This document shows positions 6,746-14,157 of a stretch of 14,990 bases of DNA, one piece after another (within the stretch, counting starts at the first letter, position 1; every line of letters begins with the position of its first letter). The position numbers and the translations under genes were made by a program. A model generated the notes under the pieces. The model was not told where the DNA came from. It searched no databases and worked only from the letters and a program-made list of their open reading frames with translations. The DNA is taken from contig NZ_JBEKVH010000099.1 of NCBI RefSeq assembly GCF_049514155.1, positions 1-14,990 of the forward strand. Reading direction: 5' to 3'. Source of the stretch: Roseiarcus sp049514155. GTDB taxonomy: Bacteria > Pseudomonadota > Alphaproteobacteria > Rhizobiales > Beijerinckiaceae.

Positions 6746-9700
6746 ATGAGTGACAAGGCGGGCACGATGGCGCAGAAGCAACCGGCGAAGGACGCGGTCT
6801 CGGCAGCAATGTCGGCGATCGAGAACGCCCTCAACCTGTCCGGGGACGGTCGCGGGACCGCCGCAGCGCCGCCCGACGCCGGCGCGAGCCGGAGCGCGCC
6901 CCCGCCGCCGCCGGTCGAGCCGCCCGTCTCGCGCCGCCTGCCGCCCGCCGACGACATCAAGTCGCCGCTGGTCGCCGACCCGCCGGCCAACGACGATCGC
7001 GCGGCGATCGGCCCGATCTTCCAGGCTCTGGCCGTCGGCCGGCCCACCGTGGCGCCGGTGATCGCGGCGACCGTCGGCTCGCTGCTGTGGCTGGCGCTGT
7101 GCGGCGCCTATGTCGCCAGCCATTTCCCGTGGAGCGGCGGCGGCGACGCCGTGCGCCAATACCTGACCAGGCCCGAGACGGTGCTGCTCGCGCTCGCCGC
7201 GCTCGGGCCGATGATCCTGTTCTTCGGCTTCGCCGCGCTCGCTCGCCGCCTGCACGAATTGCGGCTGTCGGCGCGCTCGATCACCCAGGTCGCGCTCCGC
7301 CTCGCCGAGCCGGAAACGGTGGCGAGCGAGAACGTCGCCTCGCTGGCGCAGGCGATCCGCCGCGAGATCGGGACGATGGGCGACGGCATCGAACGCGCGC
7401 TGGCGCGCGCCGCCGAGCTCGAGACGCTGGTGCGCTCGGAAGTGACGACGCTCGAGCGCGCCTATTCCGACAACGAACGCCGCATCCGCTCGCTGATCGC
7501 CGAAATGGCCGACCAGCGCGAGGCGATCCTCGCCAGCGGCGGCCGGGTGCGGGCGGTGATCGACGACGCGCACCGCGGCATCGCCAACGACCTCGAATCG
7601 ATCGCCATCCGCCTCGGCGAGCGGGTTTCCGGCGTCGGCGGCGACGTCGCCGCCACGATCGGCGCCTCGGCCGAGGAGGTCACCCAGGCGATGGACCGCG
7701 CCGGCGCCTCGGCGGTCGAGCGCATCAGCGTCATCGCCACCGACGTCACCGCCCGACTCGCCGCGGCGAGCGGACGCAGCGCCGAGGACATCATCGGCCG
7801 CGTCGCCGACATCGACCAGCGCATCCGCAACGCCGGCGAGGCGCTGGCGGCCGATTTCGCCGGCCGTAACGAAGATCTGGTCAGCCGCATCGAGGCGACC
7901 GGGGTCTCGGCGGTCGAGTCGCTGCGCCGTCACGCCGACGGCATCGTCTCCCAACTCAGCGCCGCGACGTCGGCGGCGGGTCACGCGCTCGACGAGCACG
8001 ACCATATCGTGGTCGGCCGCATCGCCGACAGCGGCGCGCAGGCCGCCGAAGCGATCCGCCTGCACGGCGACGCGGTGGCCACGCGCCTGGCGGTCGCCAG
8101 CGAGTCGCTGGCGCGCGAATTCGGCCAGCGGATCGACGAGCTGATCGAGCGCGTCGAGTCGAGCGCGCGCGGCATTTCCGACATCGTCGCCAACAACGGC
8201 GAAGGGCTGGCGACGCGGCTCGATTTCGCGGTCGACCGGCTGCATGAATCGGTGGTGGTGCGAGGCCAGACCCTGGAGGATTCGCTCGTCGCCGCCAACG
8301 CGCGGTTCGAGTCGACGATGTCGGGCAAGACCGACGACGCGCGCGCCCTGTTCGAGTCGGCCGGCGCCGCGTGGTCCGAGCACTTCGACGCGCGCCACGC
8401 GCAGTTGCGCGGCCTGATCGACGATTCGGCCGGCGTGATCGGCGGCCAGATCGAGGAATCGGCGCGGCGCGCCGCCGACGCGGTCGCCGCCGAGGCGATC
8501 GCCGCGCAGGAGCGGCTGGAGGCGGCCGCCCGCGCGGCGCTCGAACGCTGGAGCGACGAGACCCGCGAAGTTGGCGATAAATTCTCCTCTGCCGCCAGCG
8601 AGGCGGTGGCGGCGATCGCCGTCGGCGGCGACAGCATGAACGACGCGCTCGGCGCGACCATCGCCGGTCTCGAGGACACGCTGAGTTCCCGCGGCGGCGC
8701 CCTGATCGCCGACCTCAACAACCAGTCCCGACGCATCGAGGAGCAGATCGGCGCCCTCAATTCGCTGGTCGGCGAGAGCGGCGAAAGCGCGATCGAGCGC
8801 ATCGCCGCCCACACCGAGCGGCTCGGCGAGTCGCTGTCGACCCAGATCGAGTCGATCGATTCGGTGATGAGCGGACGCAAGGCCGAACTCGACGAGCGCC
8901 TCAACGAGCACCAGGCGCATCTCAATCATCGGCTCGAAGAACATCGCAACCGCTTCGACGAGAGCCTCGCCGAGCACCGCAACCGCTTCGACCAGACGCT
9001 CGGCGATCACCGTCAACGGCTGGAGGAAGCGAGCGCCGCGCGACTGGCCGACTTCGAGTCGTCGGCCGCCGCCAACCAGACGATGGTCGAGCTGGCGCTG
9101 TCGACCCACACCCGCACCGTCGACGATTCGCTGCGCGACGGCGTGGTCAACCTCGAGACGGCGCTGATCGAGCGCGGCCGCGACGTCGTCGTGCGCGTCG
9201 AGGCCGAGACGAAGCTGCTCACCACCCAGCTCGAAGCGACGCTGGCGGCGATCGAGCAGACCGTCGTCGTGCGCGGCGGCGAGCTCGACCAGCGGCTCGC
9301 GAGACGAAGCGCGGAAGCGGCGGCGAGCTTCGATTCCGGCATCGAGGCGGCCGACGCCCGCTCCACCGACAAGCTCGACGAAGTGCGCGCCGCGTTCGAA
9401 AAGATCCTCGAGCGTATCGACGGGGTGCTGGCGGCGCGCGCAAAATCGATCAACGAGAGCCTGGCGCGCAGTACGGTCGACGCCGCCAAGACGCTCAGCG
9501 AAGGCGGCCGCGAGATCGCTCAGGGAATCTCCGCCAAGTCGTCGGAGCTCGAAGCGACGCTGCGCGGGCGCGCCGAGGCGCTGTCGCAGGCGCTGGGCGA
9601 ACTCGCCGGCGACATCAACGCCAAACTCGCCGACCGGCTCGACGACATGTCGGGCACGCTCGGCAACAGCGTCACGCGGTTCCGTGACGACATCGTCGGG

Positions 9701-11902
9701 CCGCTGCACTCGCTTGCGACCGAGCTGCAATCGGGCGGGACGGAGATCGCCGAGGCGATCGCCCGCCACTCCGTCAATCTCGGCGAGACGGTCGAGACTC
9801 ACGTCCGGCGCATCGGCGCCGAAAGCACGGCGCAGCTTGTCGCGCGGATCGAGGAATTGCGCGGGTTGGTCGAAGGCCCGGCGTCCGAACTCGTCGCCAA
9901 GCTCGGCGCGCGCGGCGACGAGGTCGCCGACCAGATCGCCGGCGTCAGCGCCCAGGCTTCGCAAAACTTCGAGCAACAGGTCAACAACCTGGTCGCGCTG
10001 CTGACGCGACGCGGCGACGACTTGCTGGCGGCGATCACCGCCAGCGCCGGCGGCTCGGTGCGCGAGCTCGGCTCGCTCAGCGGCCAGATCGGCGTCGCGG
10101 TCGAATCCTCGACCGCCGCGTTGCGCGCCGCCACCGAGGCGGCGCAGGCGCAATCGGCCGAAACGATCGGCGCGCTGATCGGCAGCCTGCGCGCCGCCGC
10201 GGATTCGGCGCAGGCGCAGTCGTCCGAAACGATCGGCTCGCTGATCGGCGGCCTGTCGGCGGAGGTCGATTCTTCGACCGCCGCCCTGCGCGCCGCCGCC
10301 GAAGCGACGCAGGCGCAATCGGCCGAATCGATCGCGGCGCTGATCGGCAACCTGACGGCCGAGATCGAACGGACCGGAGCGTCGCTGCGCGACGCAGTCG
10401 AGACCAACGCCGGCGCGTCGATCTCCACCCTCAACGCCTCCGGCGAACGCATGCGCGCCGAGCTCGGCCAAGTGCTCGAGCGCCTCGGCCAGGTCGGCTC
10501 GGTGCTCGATCGCATGGTCGGCGCGGCCGGCGAACGGCTCATCGCGATCGAGGGCGGCCTCGGCGAGCGGATCGAGCAGTTGCAGCAGGCGCTGGGCGCG
10601 ATGGCCGATCAGGTCGCGGCGCTCGACCGCCTGTCGAGCGAGACGCGTAACGAATCCGGCGTCCTGGTCGAGCGCCTATCGGGCCACACCACCGCCTTGG
10701 CCGACGTCGCGCGCGACCTCGCCGTCAATCAGCAGACGGTCGACGCGTCCCTGGCGCTTCGCCACGCCAGCCTGAAAACCCTGTTCGCCGAGATCACCGA
10801 GAAAAGCCAGGAGTTCGACGCGGTGGCGCGTCACTTCGCCACCTCGTTCGAGGAGAGCTTCACCAAGGCGCAGACGCGCGCCCAGGAGATCAGCGCTTCG
10901 CTGGCGGTTTCGACCAAGAACGCCGCCACCAACGCGGTCAGCCAGTTCGAGATGATCCGCGACAGCGCCGGCAAGGAGCGCCTCAAGACCGCCGAGACGT
11001 TGCAGGCCGCCTACGACCAGGCCAACGCCAATCTCAACGACGTCATGTCCAAGACCGCCGAGCGTTTCCGCGAGTCGGTCGACGAGGTCCGGCAGATGGC
11101 GGCCGAAGTGCAGCGCCAGCTCGACGCGACGCGGCGCGAACTGAAGCGCGGCGTGTTCGAACTGCCGGAAGAGACCGCCGAGGCCGCGACCGCGATGCGT
11201 CGCGTCGTCGCCGATCAGATCGCCGCGCTCAAGGAGCTCACCGCGGTGGTGACCGCTTCGGGGGCGGATTTCGACATCGTCGAGCCGACGGCGCCATCCA
11301 GGCCTTCGCTGCGCGCCGAGGCGCCGCGCAAGGCGGAAGCGCTGCGCCGCGCCGCCCCGGAAGGCGACGACGATGGTCAGGCGACGACCGTCGCGCCGGC
11401 GCCCGAGCCGACCCGCGCGGCCACGCCGACTGCGTCGCGCCCGGCGCGATCGGCGGCGGCGGCCGCCACAACGTCGGGCGAGCGCAGCCAATCAGGCTGG
11501 CTGTCGAACCTGCTCGCCGCGGCCTCGCGCGACGAGACGCCCGCCCCCGCCGGCCGCCCGGCGAGCGACGCGCCGGAGGGGATCTCGCTCGACGTCGCCA
11601 AATTCGTCGACACCGAGGCGGCGGCCGAGATGTGGGATCGCTGGCGCGCCGGCGACGCCGGCGCGGCGACGCGGCGGCTCTATACCGCCGCCGGCCAGCA
11701 GTCGTTCGACGAAATCCGTCGCCGCTACCGATCCGACCCGCAGTTCCAGGACGCGGTGAACCGCTACACGCAGGAATTCGAGCGGCTGCTCGCCAAGATC
11801 GGCGAGAACGACCGCGACGGAGCGCAATCGCGCGCGACCCTGCTGTCCGACGCCGGCAAGGTCTACACCATGCTCGCCCACGCCTCGGGCCGGCTGGGAT
11901 AA
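6746..11902 (+). CDS. rgsE: giant apolipoprotein-like coiled-coil protein, growth-pole-ring (GPR/RgsE) candidate
   Basis: A 1718-residue membrane-anchored helical protein. Residues 1-100 are Pro/Ala-rich and include RRLPPADD. Two transmembrane helices follow, about 103-127 and 146-166. Next is a conserved block, SITQVALRLAEPETVASENV (178-197) with RREIGTMGDGIERALARAAE (about 205-224), that I recognise from the N-terminus of Agrobacterium GPR and Sinorhizobium RgsE. Residues 230-1500 are almost continuous Ala/Glu/Arg helix in 11-residue-based repeats. A Pro/Ala linker runs from about 1511 to 1612 and carries SGWLSNLLAAAS (1583-1594). The C-terminal domain (1613-1718: AAEMWDRWRAGD, RRLYTAAGQQSFDEIRRRY, GKVYTMLAHASGRL) is also typical. 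GPR forms a ring at the growth pole needed for polar growth and rod shape. This copy is shorter than the roughly 2100-residue Agrobacterium protein. ATG 6746 is assumed; ATG 6767 is possible. Family identity is by remembered motifs, not alignment. Confidence 0.87.
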   Translation: MSDKAGTMAQKQPAKDAVSAAMSAIENALNLSGDGRGTAAAPPDAGASRSAPPPPPVEPPVSRRLPPADDIKSPLVADPPANDDRAAIGPIFQALAVGRPTVAPVIAATVGSLLWLALCGAYVASHFPWSGGGDAVRQYLTRPETVLLALAALGPMILFFGFAALARRLHELRLSARSITQVALRLAEPETVASENVASLAQAIRREIGTMGDGIERALARAAELETLVRSEVTTLERAYSDNERRIRSLIAEMADQREAILASGGRVRAVIDDAHRGIANDLESIAIRLGERVSGVGGDVAATIGASAEEVTQAMDRAGASAVERISVIATDVTARLAAASGRSAEDIIGRVADIDQRIRNAGEALAADFAGRNEDLVSRIEATGVSAVESLRRHADGIVSQLSAATSAAGHALDEHDHIVVGRIADSGAQAAEAIRLHGDAVATRLAVASESLAREFGQRIDELIERVESSARGISDIVANNGEGLATRLDFAVDRLHESVVVRGQTLEDSLVAANARFESTMSGKTDDARALFESAGAAWSEHFDARHAQLRGLIDDSAGVIGGQIEESARRAADAVAAEAIAAQERLEAAARAALERWSDETREVGDKFSSAASEAVAAIAVGGDSMNDALGATIAGLEDTLSSRGGALIADLNNQSRRIEEQIGALNSLVGESGESAIERIAAHTERLGESLSTQIESIDSVMSGRKAELDERLNEHQAHLNHRLEEHRNRFDESLAEHRNRFDQTLGDHRQRLEEASAARLADFESSAAANQTMVELALSTHTRTVDDSLRDGVVNLETALIERGRDVVVRVEAETKLLTTQLEATLAAIEQTVVVRGGELDQRLARRSAEAAASFDSGIEAADARSTDKLDEVRAAFEKILERIDGVLAARAKSINESLARSTVDAAKTLSEGGREIAQGISAKSSELEATLRGRAEALSQALGELAGDINAKLADRLDDMSGTLGNSVTRFRDDIVGPLHSLATELQSGGTEIAEAIARHSVNLGETVETHVRRIGAESTAQLVARIEELRGLVEGPASELVAKLGARGDEVADQIAGVSAQASQNFEQQVNNLVALLTRRGDDLLAAITASAGGSVRELGSLSGQIGVAVESSTAALRAATEAAQAQSAETIGALIGSLRAAADSAQAQSSETIGSLIGGLSAEVDSSTAALRAAAEATQAQSAESIAALIGNLTAEIERTGASLRDAVETNAGASISTLNASGERMRAELGQVLERLGQVGSVLDRMVGAAGERLIAIEGGLGERIEQLQQALGAMADQVAALDRLSSETRNESGVLVERLSGHTTALADVARDLAVNQQTVDASLALRHASLKTLFAEITEKSQEFDAVARHFATSFEESFTKAQTRAQEISASLAVSTKNAATNAVSQFEMIRDSAGKERLKTAETLQAAYDQANANLNDVMSKTAERFRESVDEVRQMAAEVQRQLDATRRELKRGVFELPEETAEAATAMRRVVADQIAALKELTAVVTASGADFDIVEPTAPSRPSLRAEAPRKAEALRRAAPEGDDDGQATTVAPAPEPTRAATPTASRPARSAAAAATTSGERSQSGWLSNLLAAASRDETPAPAGRPASDAPEGISLDVAKFVDTEAAAEMWDRWRAGDAGAATRRLYTAAGQQSFDEIRRRYRSDPQFQDAVNRYTQEFERLLAKIGENDRDGAQSRATLLSDAGKVYTMLAHASGRLG
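8906..9037 (+). repeat. four tandem 11-residue repeats within the ring protein
   Basis: Residues 721-764 are four successive 11-mers: EHQAHLNHRLE, EHRNRFDESLA, EHRNRFDQTLG and DHRQRLEEASA. Each begins with acidic-His and has a hydrophobic residue at position 6. This is hendecad periodicity of the kind seen in apolipoproteins. The unusual His density sets the block apart from the Ala/Glu-rich surroundings. Confidence 0.85.
10106..10354 (+). repeat. 55-residue duplication with nested 22/33-residue units in the ring protein
   Basis: SSTAALRAA occurs at residues 1121 and 1176, 55 residues apart. The core QAQSxEtIxxLIGxL occurs three times, starting at Q1134, Q1156 and Q1189, with spacings of 22 and 33 residues. 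All spacings are multiples of 11. The matching DNA (about 45 bases per core) is strongly conserved, which indicates fairly recent in-frame duplication. Confidence 0.85.
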
Positions 11903-11941
11903 GCCGCGCTTCGGCTCTCGATCGGACTTGCCCTCGCCCTA

Positions 11942-11995
11942 CCCTCTCCCGCAAGCGGGAGAGGGGGAAAACCCTTCTCCCGCTTGCGGGAGAAG
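11942..11995. repeat. two palindromes in inverted orientation, REP-like, at a convergent junction
   Basis: The first hairpin pairs CCCTCTCCCG (11942-11951) with CGGGAGAGGG (11956-11965) around CAAG. The second pairs CTTCTCCCGC (11974-11983) with GCGGGAGAAG (11986-11995) around a two-base TT gap, in practice a CTTG loop. The 16-base cores, CTCCCGC-AA-GCGGGAG and CTCCCGC-TT-GCGGGAG, are reverse complements of each other, so each can also pair with its neighbour. The first hairpin is followed by GGGAAAA rather than a T-run. Palindromes of this type are common intergenic repeats in alphaproteobacteria and can act as bidirectional transcript ends. Confidence 0.75.
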
Positions 11996-12001
11996 AGCCT
12001 G

Positions 12002-12078
12002 CCCCCAGGTGAAATTCCGGGGGTGGCCGCCATAGGGCGTCGGAAGACGCCCGTCGCAAACGACGGGACTTGGCGGCC
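12002..12078. other. structured intergenic element with a three-way-junction fold
   Basis: An outer 8-bp perfect stem, GGCCGCCA (12025-12032) with TGGCGGCC (12071-12078), encloses two hairpins. One is GGGCGTC-GGAA-GACGCCC (12035-12052). The other is GTCG-CAAA-CGAC (12053-12064), which can grow to seven pairs (CCCGTCG/CGACGGG) only by taking CCC from the first hairpin. CCCCC (12002-12006) and GGGGG (12019-12023) add a leading hairpin. The element lies 25 bases before the end of the minus-strand lipoprotein gene. It could be a dispersed repeat, a transcript-end structure or a small RNA; the sequence does not decide. Confidence 0.6.
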
Positions 12079-12102
12079 GGACGAGGGGAAGTCCTGCTCG
12101 GC

Positions 12103-12720
12103 TTAGAGCCGCGTCGCGACGAAGGCGACGATGCGCTTCATCACCGAAGACAGCGCGCCGTCCATCGCCGCTGTGACCGTCGCCGGAGCGGTCGAGGCGA
12201 CCGGCGCCTCGGCGGTGAAGACTTCCTCCGCCGCCGCGAAGTCGAGCGAAGTGGGAACGAGCTTGGCGGCGACGCTAATCTCAACCCGCGAGCGAGCAGC
12301 GTCGAGCTCGAACTTGCGGATGTCGAGATCGAGGATGTAGTTGGCCGGCGCCGCCGGGTTGCCGCCGACCTGACCCGCAAGCCCCGCGTTTTGAAAACTC
12401 TGGATCAACCGCGCCCGAACGATCAGCGGCAGGCGGTCGGGCCATTTGGCGCCCGCCAACACCGCCATCTGCTGCGAGCGGGTGTGCACCAGAATGCGGT
12501 CGCTATCGAGGTCGAGCGATGCGAACGGCTCGGCGACGCGCACCTGCGCGCGCATCGGATGCGCACGACCAGGTCTGGCGGCCTGGAGGTCGTAGGTGTC
12601 GAGCGGCCCGCTACTGCCGCCGCCACCGCCGCAACCGGCCAACGCCAGCGCCAGCGCGACGAGGCTGAGTCCGCGGCGACGAGCGACAAGCGGACGGCCT
12701 GCGGTCGCTGCATCGCTCAT
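12103..12720 (-). CDS. ABC-type transport auxiliary lipoprotein (PqiC/YmbA family)
   Basis: A 205-residue lipoprotein and the last gene of the MCE operon. A basic N-terminus (residues 11-17, LVARRRG) and hydrophobic segment lead to the lipobox LALAGC, with the acylated Cys at residue 30 and a Gly/Ser-rich linker after it. The mature domain shows the ABC_trans_aux pattern: DTYDLQA, SDRILVHTRSQQMAVLAG, KWPDRLPLIVRARLIQSFQNAG and a central strand pair, NYILDLDIRKFELDA. Members sit in the outer membrane and partner MCE proteins, probably receiving or docking the periplasmic lipid tunnel. The start is the ATG at 12720, which overlaps the MCE gene stop as TGATG with GGGAAG just upstream. A GTG one codon earlier is possible but inferior. 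It ends convergently with the ring-protein gene, 200 bases away. Confidence 0.91.
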   Translation of the reverse strand: MSDAATAGRPLVARRRGLSLVALALALAGCGGGGGSSGPLDTYDLQAARPGRAHPMRAQVRVAEPFASLDLDSDRILVHTRSQQMAVLAGAKWPDRLPLIVRARLIQSFQNAGLAGQVGGNPAAPANYILDLDIRKFELDAARSRVEISVAAKLVPTSLDFAAAEEVFTAEAPVASTAPATVTAAMDGALSSVMKRIVAFVATRL

Positions 12721-14036
12721 CACTTCCCGCCTTGATACTCGGGAAGGCTCGACTTGGCGCCGAACAGCACCTCGTTGGGGTTGCGCTCGAAACTGCGGAT
12801 CGCGCGGTCGAGGTCGTTGATCGTGCGACGGCCGTCGACCGCCAGCGCCTCGTATTCGCGCAAGCCGGTCGAGGTGAAGTGGCTGAGGCCGGCGGCGATG
12901 TCCTTGGTGCGCGCGTCGAGATTGTCGGCGAGCTGACGCACCGAACGCGCCGCGTCGCCGAGCTCGCCGAGCGGGCCCTTGAGGTCGGGCGAGCCGACGA
13001 AGCCCTGCAGGCTGGTCATCAGGCCGTCGATCTTGTCGGCGGAGTGATTGAGCTTGGCGGTCAGCTCGGTCGCGTTCTTCACCGCCGCGTCGATGTCGCC
13101 TTGATGCTGCTGCAGCGTCTGGCCGAGCGTGTTGGCGCCGTCGACGAAGGTAGCGATCTTCTTCGTGTCGACCGCCTTGACGAGATTGTCGAAGTCGCCA
13201 AGCGCGGAATCGAGCTTGCCGGCGGTGTCGTTGAGCCGCTTGGCGAGCGCGGCGGCGTCGGTGATGGTCGAATTGATCGCCGCCTTGTTGTCGGCGAGCG
13301 AACCGGTCAGCGACTTCACGTCGCCGACGATGCCGCTCACCTTGGCGGGGTCGACCGCCTTGACCAGTTTGTCGACGTCGTCGGAAAGCCCTTGCAGCCG
13401 GTCGGACAGCGGGCCGATCTTCTTGCCGAGGTCGGCGATGCCCGACAGCGCCGCATTGACGCCGGAGGCGTTGTCGGCGAGCGCCTTCGAGAACGCGTCG
13501 ATGTTGCGCACCGCGTCGCCGACGACGGCGCTGTTGTCGGCGACCAGCTTGTCGATGCGGCCGAGGGTCGTGTCGGCCTTGGCCGAAAGCGACTGCACCG
13601 CCGTCAGGATGTTCTGCATGTCGGACGATTCGCCGACGATGACCGGAGGGTTGCCGCCTTTCGACGTCAGCGGCGGAGAATCGGACGCGCCCCCGGTGAG
13701 CGCGATCGCTGCGCCGCCGGTCAGCCCCTGAACCTCGAGGCTCGCCTTGGTGTCCTGGTTAATCGGCACGCGCCCCACCACCTGGATCAGCACCTCGACG
13801 CGGCGCGGATCGTCGGCGACGAGATTGATCTCGGTGACCTCGCCGACGCGGATGCCGTTGAACTGCACCGCGCTGCCGCGCGTCAGGCCGGCGACCGAGC
13901 CGTCGAACAGGACGGCGTAAACCTGGTGATCGGCGGTGCGGGTCAGGCCGGAGAACCACAAGACGAACAGGAACGCCCCGGCGATGACCGCCAGGGTGAA
14001 GGCGCCGATGAGGACGAAATTCGCGCGCGTCTCCAT
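12720..14036 (-). CDS. MlaD-family MCE-domain lipid transport protein
   Basis: A 438-residue periplasmic lipid-transfer protein anchored by one N-terminal helix (about residues 7-29, FVLIGAFTLAVIAGAFLFVLW). A single MCE domain spans about 39-116, with VYAVLFDGSVAGLTRGSAV, FNGIRVGEVTEI and QGLTGGAAIALTGG. The remaining 300 residues are helical and contain three 60-61-residue repeats, then the closing motif FERNPNEVLFG. MCE proteins form hexamers whose central channel carries phospholipid between ABC permease and outer membrane. The long tail suggests an extended tunnel rather than the short ring of enterobacterial MlaD (about 180 residues). The start is the ATG at 14036, just before the membrane helix. 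An open frame continues upstream to 14285, but that part reads antisense to nothing recognisable and overlaps the ATPase gene. The stop overlaps the lipoprotein start. Confidence 0.94.
   Translation of the reverse strand: METRANFVLIGAFTLAVIAGAFLFVLWFSGLTRTADHQVYAVLFDGSVAGLTRGSAVQFNGIRVGEVTEINLVADDPRRVEVLIQVVGRVPINQDTKASLEVQGLTGGAAIALTGGASDSPPLTSKGGNPPVIVGESSDMQNILTAVQSLSAKADTTLGRIDKLVADNSAVVGDAVRNIDAFSKALADNASGVNAALSGIADLGKKIGPLSDRLQGLSDDVDKLVKAVDPAKVSGIVGDVKSLTGSLADNKAAINSTITDAAALAKRLNDTAGKLDSALGDFDNLVKAVDTKKIATFVDGANTLGQTLQQHQGDIDAAVKNATELTAKLNHSADKIDGLMTSLQGFVGSPDLKGPLGELGDAARSVRQLADNLDARTKDIAAGLSHFTSTGLREYEALAVDGRRTINDLDRAIRSFERNPNEVLFGAKSSLPEYQGGK
13008..13553 (-). repeat. three 60-61-residue repeats in the MCE protein tail
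   Basis: DKLV occurs at residue 162, DKLVKAVD at 222 and DNLVKAVD at 283. Downstream matches keep the same spacing: ALADN at 186 against SLADN at 246, and AKRLN at 265 against TAKLN at 326. Repeats two and three are the closest pair. Each unit is helical, consistent with stepwise lengthening of a tunnel or coiled-coil stalk by duplication. Confidence 0.75.
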
Positions 14037-14053
14037 CTCGACTACCGTTTGCC

Positions 14054-14091
14054 CCGGCCGACCGCAGGCCGGCGCTGCCCCCTGAAGGGGG
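14054..14091. promoter_or_regulatory. double hairpin between the ATPase and MCE genes
   Basis: CCGGCC (14054-14059) pairs with GGCCGG (14067-14072), and CCCCC (14078-14082) with GGGGG (14087-14091) around TGAA. They lie in the 121-base spacer separating two otherwise tightly linked genes and could set relative expression through mRNA processing, stability or partial termination. No promoter is evident for the MCE gene. Confidence 0.4.
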
Positions 14092-14157
14092 TTCCGCCGC
14101 CCGGCCCGCGACTCGCATAGCAGATTTTGCCGCCAGACGCGCGGCCGCCGGCCCAAT

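Noticed and set aside
8906..9037. A CRISPR-like array suggested by regular short repeats
   Set aside because: The repeats are in-frame 33-base coding units without spacers and continue the surrounding coiled coil.
6575..10471. A 1298-residue open frame antisense to the ring-protein gene, rich in Arg, Gly, Asp and Ala
   Set aside because: It mirrors the repetitive, G/C-ending codons of the real gene. No family motif or membrane pattern appears, whereas the plus-strand frame has conserved ends and hydrophobic helices.
12025..12078. A tRNA gene suggested by the cloverleaf-like stems
   Set aside because: It has only two inner arms, no recognisable T-psi-C sequence, no seven-base anticodon loop and no CCA-proximal acceptor layout.
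12732..14120. A 462-residue plus-strand frame opposite the MCE gene
   Set aside because: It is the antisense of the MCE repeats. Its apparent periodicity is inherited from the true gene and it has no recognisable domain.
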